Shown piece after piece: positions 1 to 4,835 of a stretch of 7,805 bases of DNA; the stretch's first letter is position 1; every line of letters begins with the position of its first letter. The DNA comes from WTFY01 sp964614915. Lineage in GTDB: Bacteria > Pseudomonadota > Gammaproteobacteria > UBA4575. The notes under the pieces were generated by a model. The model saw only the letters and a list, made by a program, of their open reading frames with translations, was not told the DNA's origin and searched no databases. The DNA is taken from the NCBI GenBank assembly GCA_964614915.1, contig CAZTNC010000009.1, positions 1-7,805 on the forward strand, in the 5' to 3' direction. The translations under genes were made by a program, and so were the position numbers.

Positions 1-1
1 C

Positions 2-454
2 CACGAGCCGGTGAGCCGCGAATCCGACAGCGGTGCACGCTTTCACGGCGAGGGCGGCATCCACACCCTGTGCCCGCTGATCTCCTGGGTGCAGGCCGGC
101 GCCTGGCGCGAGACGTGCCAGGAGTTCGTGCCGGACTACGACACCGAGTTGCTGCCCTGCCCGGTGCGCTGTTCGAGCCGCACCTTCGTGCTACGGGTCA
201 GCGGCGTCAGCATGGAGCCCGACTTCCGCGAGGGGGATCTCGTCTTTGTTGACCCCGAGGTGGTGGCAAGCCACGGCAAGTACGTGGTCGTGATGCTCAA
301 CTCCACCAACGAGACGACCTTCAAGCAACTGGTCGTCGAGGGCGAACGCCAGTACCTGCGGGCACTGAACCCTGCCTGGCCGGAGCGCATCATCGAGGTC
401 GATTCGGATGCCACCATCTGCGGGGTCGTGGTGTTCAAGGGCATGGTGGTCTGA
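2..454 (+). CDS. S24-family (LexA/phage repressor-like) self-cleaving transcriptional regulator, C-terminal part, truncated at window edge
   Basis: The reading frame is open to the left edge, so the N-terminal DNA-binding domain expected in this family lies outside the window. A GTG at 11 could be an internal start but is more likely a coding Val. Counting from that GTG, residues 22-32 (PLISWVQAGAW) contain the Ala-Gly pair at 29-30 where such repressors cut themselves. Residues 64-71 (SGVSMEPD) carry the nucleophile Ser67, followed by REGDLVFVD, and Lys105 in TTFKQLV is the expected general base. The peptidase fold is therefore complete with both catalytic residues. Family knowledge: these proteins repress prophage or SOS-type genes and inactivate themselves when RecA filaments form. 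The 3' end converges on the acetyltransferase gene with a 42-base gap and no clear terminator. What it represses cannot be told from this window. Confidence 0.85.
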   Translation, partial: HEPVSRESDSGARFHGEGGIHTLCPLISWVQAGAWRETCQEFVPDYDTELLPCPVRCSSRTFVLRVSGVSMEPDFREGDLVFVDPEVVASHGKYVVVMLNSTNETTFKQLVVEGERQYLRALNPAWPERIIEVDSDATICGVVVFKGMVV

Positions 455-496
455 GGACATTTCAGGTATTCCCGTTTACCCAGGGTTTCTGCACGG

Positions 497-982
497 TCAA
501 TCAAGCCATTTAAACATCACAATGGCATCCACATATCCTTTACTTGGATGATTGAATGCCTTGGGCAATCTCCCAACTGCTTCAAATCCAAGCTTGCCCC
601 ACAATCGAACAGCACTTTCGTTCGTAGATGCAACGAAGTTGAATTGCATCGCCTTGTAGCCCAGTTCCACGGCAACTTTCTGCGAGTGCTCACACATGGC
701 GGTCGCGAGGCCTTGACCTCTCGCTTCAGAGGACACCATGTATCCGCAGTTGCAGACGTGATCGCCAGGACCCCCCTGGTTGGTTTTGATGTAGTAGGTG
801 CCGAGAACTTTGTGGTTGTCTTCGATCACAAACGTTTTTCTCGGCGCGTGAATCCATAACTTCAACGCCTTTTCTTTGGAGGTGTCTCGTGGATAGCAAA
901 ACGTATCGCCCGCAGATACGACCTCATGAAAGATTGGCCAGATTTCATCGAAGTCTTTTTCTGTTGCCTCTCTAATATTCAT
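497..982 (-). CDS. GNAT-family N-acetyltransferase
   Basis: This 161-residue protein is a single complete GNAT domain, the usual length for a stand-alone enzyme. The N-terminus (MNIREATEKDFDEIWPIF) is the typical first strand and helix. The acetyl-CoA pyrophosphate-binding motif A is visible at residues 87-94 (ARGQGLAT, matching R-x-x-G-x-A). Residues 119-136 (STNESAVRLWGKLGFEAV) form the conserved motif B region, and the tail PKAFNHPSKGYVDAIVM is typical of a common bacterial GNAT subgroup. The family transfers acetyl from acetyl-CoA to an amine; the substrate (small molecule, antibiotic or protein) cannot be inferred. The ATG start has no strong Shine-Dalgarno. The gene is more AT-rich and uses more A/T-ending codons than the S24, porin and dehydrogenase genes, which suggests acquisition together with the adjacent hipBA genes. 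It is divergent from hipB and shares a 142-base regulatory region with it. Confidence 0.88.
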   Translation of the reverse strand: MNIREATEKDFDEIWPIFHEVVSAGDTFCYPRDTSKEKALKLWIHAPRKTFVIEDNHKVLGTYYIKTNQGGPGDHVCNCGYMVSSEARGQGLATAMCEHSQKVAVELGYKAMQFNFVASTNESAVRLWGKLGFEAVGRLPKAFNHPSKGYVDAIVMFKWLD

Positions 983-1019
983 TTGGTCAAGTCAATCCAA
1001 AATACATGATGGCACTAAC

Positions 1020-1048
1020 AATTATCATTTATCCATAAAATGATAATT
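1020..1048. repeat. Inverted repeat, 11-bp perfect arms, in the GNAT/hipB divergent region
   Basis: AATTATCATTT (1020-1030) and its exact reverse complement AAATGATAATT (1038-1048) are separated by 7 bases. The right arm overlaps the candidate -10 box of the minus-strand acetyltransferase gene (1046-1051), so the repeat would span the transcription start of that gene. This position fits a regulator-binding site better than a transcript hairpin. It is AT-rich, so chance formation is less unlikely than for a GC-rich repeat of the same length. Confidence 0.55.
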
Positions 1049-1072
1049 ATAGTGTACATAATAAAATTTCAA
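1046..1072 (-). promoter_or_regulatory. Candidate sigma70 promoter for the acetyltransferase gene
   Basis: Read on the minus strand, there is a perfect -10 hexamer TATAAT (1046-1051) and an upstream TTGAAA (1067-1072, five of six to TTGACA). The spacer is 15 bases, shorter than the ideal 17. The -10 box overlaps the first base pairs of the upstream candidate hipB operator, so HipB could control the acetyltransferase too. Confidence 0.4.
1048..1063. promoter_or_regulatory. Candidate HipB operator, degenerate copy
   Basis: TATAGTG at 1048-1054 is identical to the half-site of the perfect palindrome at 1078-1093. After the same 2-base spacer it is followed by CATAATA, which matches the second half-site CACTATA at five of seven positions. 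Its centre is exactly 30 bp from the centre of the perfect copy, close to three helical turns, so dimers bound to both would lie on the same DNA face. Confidence 0.45.
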
Positions 1073-1095
1073 TGTGCTATAGTGAACACTATATT
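1067..1095 (+). promoter_or_regulatory. Candidate promoter for hipBA
   Basis: On the plus strand TATATT (1090-1095, five of six to TATAAT) lies 17 bases after TTTCAA (1067-1072, a poor -35). The perfect palindrome 1078-1093 would occupy the spacer and touch the -10 box, which is the geometry expected of an autorepressed toxin-antitoxin promoter. An alternative -10 is TATAGT (1078-1083), inside the palindrome itself. Confidence 0.35.
1078..1093. promoter_or_regulatory. Candidate HipB operator, perfect palindrome
   Basis: TATAGTG-AA-CACTATA is a perfect 7-bp inverted repeat with a 2-base spacer, 32 bases ahead of the hipB start codon. HipB-type antitoxins are dimeric HTH proteins that bind palindromes upstream of their own operon (in E. 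coli the site is TATCC-N8-GGATA). The half-site here differs from E. coli, as expected for a diverged HipB. Assignment to HipB is by position. Confidence 0.55.
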
Positions 1096-1124
1096 TACCA
1101 TTTTAAAAAGCAAAGAAAACCCCC

Positions 1125-1448
1125 ATGGGTACGAGTCCATCTGTTAAAAGGCGAAGCGCCGTGGTTTTCCCCAAGAACCTGCGTGTGCTTGAGCAACTTG
1201 GAGAGAACATCAAGCTCGCTCGCAAGCGCAGAAGCTATACCCAGGTATTGATCTCGCAGCGTACCGGCCTGAGCCGTCTGACCATCAGGAAGATTGAACA
1301 GGGAGACCCCAGTGTCTCCATGGGTCATTACGTGGCCGTGCTGGGTGTGCTCGGACTGGCAGGTGATATAGCCAACGTTGCACATGATGATGTACTGGGG
1401 CGCAAGGTCCAGGACATCAAACTGATAGGCAAGAAAAGAGAAGCCTAG
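1125..1448 (+). CDS. hipB: HipB-like antitoxin, XRE-family helix-turn-helix protein
   Basis: This 107-residue protein has one Cro/C1-type helix-turn-helix domain at about residues 25-80. The first helix is LGENIKLARKRR, the second starts TQVLISQRTG, and the recognition helix is about SRLTIRKIEQG (residues 50-60). Antitoxins of this class bind and inhibit the HipA kinase and repress the operon through upstream palindromes; such sites are seen at 1048-1093. The ATG at 1125 has only a weak purine stretch before it (AAAGAAAA). A GTG at 1161 follows a better AAGGCG but would remove 12 residues that do not belong to the HTH fold; I keep the ATG. The basic C-terminus (LIGKKREA) ends in a TAG immediately followed by the hipA ATG. 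Assignment as the antitoxin rests on the HTH plus the hipA neighbour. Confidence 0.82.
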   Translation: MGTSPSVKRRSAVVFPKNLRVLEQLGENIKLARKRRSYTQVLISQRTGLSRLTIRKIEQGDPSVSMGHYVAVLGVLGLAGDIANVAHDDVLGRKVQDIKLIGKKREA

Positions 1449-2687
1449 ATGGCGATTCAGGTCTACGTTTTCGCAGACTGGGAAAAGTTTGCAGAACCCG
1501 TGCTCTTGGGAACGCTTCGGTCTTCCACCGTTCGCCAGACAGAGCATTTCAGTTTCCGCTACGACCCCGACTGGCTGCAGTCTCCCCATGCTCAACAGAT
1601 CGATCCGGAGCTGAATCTGTATGCCGGAGAGCAACACGCTGAAGAGAACAGGAATTTCAGGGTATTCCTGGATTCCTGCCCGGACCGCTGGGGCCGGTTC
1701 CTGATGAAACGCCGCGAGGCCTTGTTTGCCCGCCAGCAAGACCGCAACCCGAGATTCCTCAATGAAATGGACTACCTGCTCGGGGTGAACGATGCTCAGC
1801 GTGCGGGTGCCTTGCGATTCAAGCGAGAGCCAGATGGCCCTTTCCTAGACGATGATGAACATACGTCGGCGCCTCCATTAGCCTTGTTGAGAGACCTCGA
1901 ATACGCCGCGCTTCATATCGAAGAACACGCGGACAACGAAGATCCGCAATATCAGGAATGGCTGAATCTGCTGATGTCCCCGGGCGCATCATTGGGTGGT
2001 GCAAGACCGAAGGCTGGCGTAGTCGATGAGCAAGGCAACCTGTGGATTGCCAAGTTCCCAAGCCTTCATGACGAGTACGATATTGCTGCCTGGGAGTTTC
2101 TTGCTTTTCGACTGGCCCAGAGCGCCGGCATCGTGATGTCACCTTGCAAACTCGCCCGATTCGGCACTCATCACCACACGTTCCTGACCAGGCGGTTTGA
2201 CCGTACCCCACGAAGTCACCTGCACTTCACCTCTGCCATGACCCAGCTTGGCCACGATGATGGTGATGATGGAGCCAGCTACTTGGAACTGGCACAGTTT
2301 CTAACCGAGCATGGGGCAAATACGAAAGAAGATCTTTCCCAGCTGTGGCGACGGATCGTGTTTAATATCGCCCTGTCGAATGCCGATGACCACCTGCGAA
2401 ACCATGGGTTCATTTTAAGTGAAAGGGGCTGGCTGTTGTCTCCGGCATATGATGTCAACCCGGTCATGCCTGCCCATGGCTTACAGTTGAACATTACGGA
2501 TAACGATAACCGTTTGGATTATGACCTCGCACTGCAAATCATTGACTTCTTTCAGTTGGACCGGCGACAGGCCGACAGGATCATGGAAGAGGTGGTGGCC
2601 AGTGTCTCACACTGGAAATCCGTCGCAAGCTCCATTGGAATCAGCCGGGGCGAGCAGCAACTCATGGAGCCTGCATTCAATCTCTGA
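1449..2687 (+). CDS. hipA: HipA-family serine/threonine kinase toxin
   Basis: This 412-residue protein covers the whole HipA architecture. Its N-terminal subdomain (residues 1-120) contains NFRVFLDSCPDRWGRFLM, and the kinase core follows. Comparing with E. coli HipA from memory, residues 180-188 (ASLGGARPK) match the glycine-rich loop ending in ISVAGAQEK, so Ser181 corresponds to the autophosphorylated Ser150. Lys202 (WIAKFP) is the ATP-binding lysine, Asp313 in SNADDHLRNHG the catalytic aspartate, and Asp335 in SPAYDVNP the metal-binding aspartate. All key residues are present, so the kinase is predicted active. E. coli HipA phosphorylates glutamyl-tRNA synthetase and causes dormancy; the substrate of this more distant member is unknown. 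The start codon abuts the hipB stop with no gap, so translation is probably coupled. A purine run (AAGAAAAGAGAAG) at the end of hipB can serve as ribosome binding site. Confidence 0.9.
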   Translation: MAIQVYVFADWEKFAEPVLLGTLRSSTVRQTEHFSFRYDPDWLQSPHAQQIDPELNLYAGEQHAEENRNFRVFLDSCPDRWGRFLMKRREALFARQQDRNPRFLNEMDYLLGVNDAQRAGALRFKREPDGPFLDDDEHTSAPPLALLRDLEYAALHIEEHADNEDPQYQEWLNLLMSPGASLGGARPKAGVVDEQGNLWIAKFPSLHDEYDIAAWEFLAFRLAQSAGIVMSPCKLARFGTHHHTFLTRRFDRTPRSHLHFTSAMTQLGHDDGDDGASYLELAQFLTEHGANTKEDLSQLWRRIVFNIALSNADDHLRNHGFILSERGWLLSPAYDVNPVMPAHGLQLNITDNDNRLDYDLALQIIDFFQLDRRQADRIMEEVVASVSHWKSVASSIGISRGEQQLMEPAFNL

Positions 2688-2752
2688 CACACTGGAATGT
2701 GGAAGTACCTGCTGACGTTTCGATCCATGCTACCTTCGGCTTGGTCCCGTGC

Positions 2753-2760
2753 AAGGAGGT
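2753..2760 (+). promoter_or_regulatory. Strong ribosome binding site deciding the SOUL lipoprotein start
   Basis: AAGGAGGT is a near-perfect anti-16S match placed 4 bases before the ATG at 2765. It supports that start over the longer in-frame GTG at 2699, which has no comparable site and would put 22 residues in front of the signal peptide. Confidence 0.85.
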
Positions 2761-2764
2761 ATAT

Positions 2765-3433
2765 ATGAAGTACCGGTACTCCATCCTTTTAGTCATCACA
2801 CTGCCGTTCATCGTGTCCGCCTGCACCCTGCTGGGAGGCAAGGCGGCAGAAGAACCCGCCTTTCGCGTCACCCTCAAGGACGGGCCCATTGAAGTTCGTG
2901 AATACGAGGGCTACACCATTGCCCGAACCACCGTCACCGCTACCTACCGGGAGGCTACCCGTACGGGCTTTCGCCGCCTGTTCGGGTACATCGCCGGGGA
3001 CAATCGAACCACGGCCGACATCAACATGACGGCCCCGGTGCTGATCACACCCCAATCGGAAGCCATCGAGATGACCGCACCGGTACTCATCGTACCGCAA
3101 GCCGGACCCGGAGAAGCGAGCACCCTGGCGGGTGACGGCATTGATGCCTGGAGCATCGCCTTCGTGCTGCCGCAGGGGTACACCAAGGCCAGTGCCCCGC
3201 AACCGCAGGATGAACGAATCATCATCACCGACATCGATGCACACCGCATCGCCTGCATCGTGTTTCGTGGACGTCTCAATGACAGGTCGGCGGAGGTCTC
3301 CCGAAAGGAACTGGCAGAATGGCTTGAAGCCCGCGGTCTCGAACATGCCGGCGACTGGCAGATCGCAGGCTACAATCCGCCCTGGACGCTCCCTGCGCTT
3401 CGCCGAAACGAGGTGCTGGTGAGCCTGCGATAA
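2765..3433 (+). CDS. SOUL-family heme-binding-like lipoprotein
   Basis: The protein has 222 residues. Residues 1-19 (MKYRYSILLVITLPFIVSA) are a lipoprotein signal peptide and Cys20 follows the lipobox VSA|C, so the mature protein should be lipid-anchored facing the periplasm. The SOUL domain begins at about residue 31 (AFRVTLKDGPIEVREYEGY). It shows the FRRLFGYIAGDN stretch and the family hallmark MTAPV twice in tandem (INMTAPVLI, then IEMTAPVLI). The C-terminus (AGYNPPWTLPALRRNEVLV) is also typical. SOUL proteins were first described as heme-binding in animals; the bacterial lipoproteins have no established function, and heme binding here is not shown by any specific residue. The gene starts 77 bases after hipA with no visible terminator between, so readthrough is possible. 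I see no obvious promoter or 3' terminator. Confidence 0.88.
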   Translation: MKYRYSILLVITLPFIVSACTLLGGKAAEEPAFRVTLKDGPIEVREYEGYTIARTTVTATYREATRTGFRRLFGYIAGDNRTTADINMTAPVLITPQSEAIEMTAPVLIVPQAGPGEASTLAGDGIDAWSIAFVLPQGYTKASAPQPQDERIIITDIDAHRIACIVFRGRLNDRSAEVSRKELAEWLEARGLEHAGDWQIAGYNPPWTLPALRRNEVLVSLR

Positions 3434-3516
3434 CGTGTATGTAACCCTCGCACAGGCGGGCGATCCAGGGGAGTGGTAACAGGCTGGAAAGGGAGGTTAG
3501 GGCACCAAACTAGGAA
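3434..3516. other. Intergenic spacer after the SOUL gene
   Basis: This short non-coding stretch has no clear hairpin with a T-run, so the SOUL gene has no visible terminator before the candidate small RNA. I see no regulatory motif in it. Confidence 0.5.
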
Positions 3517-3562
3517 TTTGCATTAAAATACTACATATAGTGCTTGACTTTGCTTAAAATAC
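3517..3562 (+). repeat. Direct repeat in the promoter region of the candidate small RNA
   Basis: TTTGCATTAAAATAC (3517-3531) recurs as TTTGCTTAAAATAC (3549-3562), identical except for one missing A and about three helical turns apart. The second copy contains TAAAAT (3555-3560, five of six to TATAAT), a plausible -10 box that would start transcription near 3567. No good -35 lies 17 bases upstream (TACATA), so activator dependence is plausible. TTGACT (3544-3549) is a good -35 in isolation but has no -10 partner at normal spacing. Confidence 0.4.
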
Positions 3563-3566
3563 AAGG

Positions 3567-3844
3567 CAGTGTGTATTCCCGATGCGACCTCCGTTGCATC
3601 GACTGGTGATGTAGAGTCGGCAGGGAACGCCGACTTTGCATCCACGAACAGGCCTGAAATTGCCAAGGGGGAGGGAAGCTCAGCCTGCCGGATCAAGAGG
3701 AGAGTCCGCCAGCAGGTATCCACACAGAAGAGTTTCTATGCAGTGGTCTGGACACCTAAGTCCACTGCAGTTTTGGTGCTTTTCAGCCAGGGACGTAGCG
3801 GGGAAGCACACGACAGGTGCCCGGCTTCGGGCACCTGTTTTTTT
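3567..3844 (+). ncRNA. Candidate structured small RNA, possibly CsrB/RsmZ-like (CsrA-sequestering)
   Basis: No protein gene is credible here, but four hairpins precede a strong terminator. H1 pairs 3581-3588 with 3593-3600 (8 bp, one G-U). H2 pairs 3608-3621 with 3629-3642 (14 bp with two G-U), loop AGGGAAC. H3 pairs 3684-3692 with 3705-3708 and 3712-3716 around a 3-base bulge, and its loop holds AGAGGAGAG. H4 pairs 3740-3749 with 3759-3768 (one T-T mismatch), loop GGACACCTA. Eight GGA trinucleotides occur in the transcript, at least three in hairpin loops, and CAGGGACGT at 3788-3796 is close to the CsrA/RsmE consensus. This is the layout of RNAs that sequester CsrA. TTCCC (3576-3580) could pair with GGGAA in the H2 loop as a pseudoknot. 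Boundaries come from the -10 candidate and the terminator and are approximate. Alternative: a leader or riboswitch for the gene at 3943. The hairpins are seen directly; the RNA gene and its CsrA role are inference. Confidence 0.5.
3813..3844 (+). terminator. Strong rho-independent terminator
   Basis: ACAGGTGCCCG pairs perfectly (11 bp including the outer A-T) with CGGGCACCTGT around the loop GCTT (3824-3827), and the stem runs into seven T residues (3838-3844). It ends the candidate small RNA and would insulate the next gene. It is 380 bases past the SOUL stop, too far to be that gene's ordinary terminator. Confidence 0.92.
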
Positions 3845-3871
3845 CCACCCATTACCTCACACGCCACTGAT

Positions 3872-3917
3872 TTGCTTGTTCTGTGCGCATTGATTACCAT
3901 GGCGCAGCAATCATACT
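3872..3917 (+). promoter_or_regulatory. Weak candidate promoters for the four-cysteine secreted protein
   Basis: Because a terminator ends at 3844, the gene at 3943 needs its own promoter in the next 98 bases. Two weak options are seen: TTGCTT (3872-3877) with TACCAT (3895-3900), 17-base spacer; and TTGATT (3890-3895) with CATACT (3912-3917), 16-base spacer. Neither is strong. Confidence 0.25.
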
Positions 3918-3942
3918 GGCTCCCCTTTAGCACGACTCACTG

Positions 3943-4725
3943 ATGCGGATGCAACGAATCTTTTGGCCCGTTGGCCTGTGGCTTGCGCTGGCAGCCGATG
4001 GCTTCGCCGCCTGCGATCCGGAAGATGTGCAGTTCTACCTAGACCGGGGTTTCACCCAGGAACAGATCACCAAGATCTGTTCGGTCGACACCTCCGACAT
4101 CCCCGAATACACCCCGTACGAGCCGCCGGCGGTCGTCATCGAGCGCGCGCCCCGGCGCGAGATTAGGCGCGGGCGCGGCCAGGATGCACATGTGCAGGAG
4201 ACCGACATGGATCTCAGCGGCTTCACGGACCAGGAGCGCGCCGCGATCGAGACGCTGGTGTCCGGGGCGGACGTGATCGGGCTGATGGTGGACGAGGATT
4301 CGGTCCAGTACACCAAGCAGGCCTGCCTGGAGGTGCGGGAGGACCCGGACTTTCCCCAGCATCTCAAGCTTTGCCCCGAGGTCGACTACCGCATCATGCG
4401 TGCGGGCCTAGGAGTCGGCAAGTACGGCCGCGAATACGGACTGTTCGGCAAGGCCACGGTCACCATCGAGGGTAGGATCCAGCGCTTCCCGCAGCAGGAC
4501 TTCGCCGAGTACCCGAGAAAATACCAGCAGAAACTCAAACCGCATTTCAACTGGCAGACACGCAGCAAAACAACCCGCATCGCGATCCGGAACGGGCACA
4601 CGGCCAGCCAGATTGCCGCAGCCCTCAAGACCCTGTCCCGGGCAGTTGAAGCAGACCCCCACACCGACCGACCGGAACCGGCCCGCAAGGACAAGAAAAA
4701 ACGCTGGTGGAATCCGTTTGACTGA
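3943..4725 (+). CDS. Secreted protein of unknown function with four cysteines
   Basis: I do not recognise this 260-residue protein. Residues 3-23 look like a Sec signal peptide (MQRIFWPVGLWLALAADGFA, cleavage before ACDPED near residue 23), so it is probably periplasmic. The mature part starts with a small Cys-Cys unit, C24-DPEDVQFYLDRGFTQEQITKI-C46, which resembles short helical segments at the start of other secreted bacterial proteins. A Pro-rich and Arg-rich linker follows (residues 55-80). The folded part (about 88-235) carries C128 and C144, so two disulfides are possible. The tail (236-260) is highly charged and ends KKKRWWNPFD. There are two in-frame ATG codons (3943 and 3949) and no clear Shine-Dalgarno for either. 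It stands alone between a terminator and a convergent porin gene. Confidence 0.75.
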   Translation: MRMQRIFWPVGLWLALAADGFAACDPEDVQFYLDRGFTQEQITKICSVDTSDIPEYTPYEPPAVVIERAPRREIRRGRGQDAHVQETDMDLSGFTDQERAAIETLVSGADVIGLMVDEDSVQYTKQACLEVREDPDFPQHLKLCPEVDYRIMRAGLGVGKYGREYGLFGKATVTIEGRIQRFPQQDFAEYPRKYQQKLKPHFNWQTRSKTTRIAIRNGHTASQIAAALKTLSRAVEADPHTDRPEPARKDKKKRWWNPFD

Positions 4726-4785
4726 ACTGCCGGCATTTCGCCGGGACCAGTCAGGTCAAAGACAAGAACAAAACTGAAGGCCCGT

Positions 4786-4811
4786 CCCGGGTGGCGAATG
4801 TGCCACCCGGG
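4786..4811 (-). terminator. GC-rich hairpin between convergent genes, probable terminator of the porin gene
   Basis: CCCGGGTGGC (4786-4795) and GCCACCCGGG (4802-4811) form a perfect 10-bp stem with a 6-base loop. It lies 25 bases past the porin stop on the minus strand. Neither strand has a T-run directly after the stem; the minus strand reaches GTTTTG about 11 bases later. It may stop transcription from both sides or just protect the mRNA 3' end. Confidence 0.55.
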
Positions 4812-4835
4812 AAGAGCTGAGAATAGAAGCGTTCC

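Noticed and set aside
1095..1739. 214-codon minus-strand frame across hipB and the start of hipA
   Set aside because: It is fully explained as a shadow of two well-supported genes on the plus strand.
2699..2764. Upstream GTG start extending the SOUL protein by 22 residues
   Set aside because: It would bury the lipoprotein signal peptide, while AAGGAGGT sits ideally before the ATG at 2765.
3697..3707. GAGGAGAGTCC, similar to the conserved GAGGAAAGTCC of RNase P RNA
   Set aside because: The flanking helices and the 3' conserved ACAGAA...GGCTTA partner expected in RNase P RNA are absent, and the element is too short.
3570..3844. Known riboswitch classes or an integron attC site
   Set aside because: I could not find the conserved cores of TPP, cobalamin, FMN, glycine, lysine or c-di-GMP riboswitches, nor the paired GTTRRRY/RYYYAAC ends of attC.
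3569..3943. Open frame of 124 codons on the plus strand through the candidate small RNA
   Set aside because: It has no ribosome binding site, runs through a rho-independent terminator and four hairpins, and the translation resembles no protein family.
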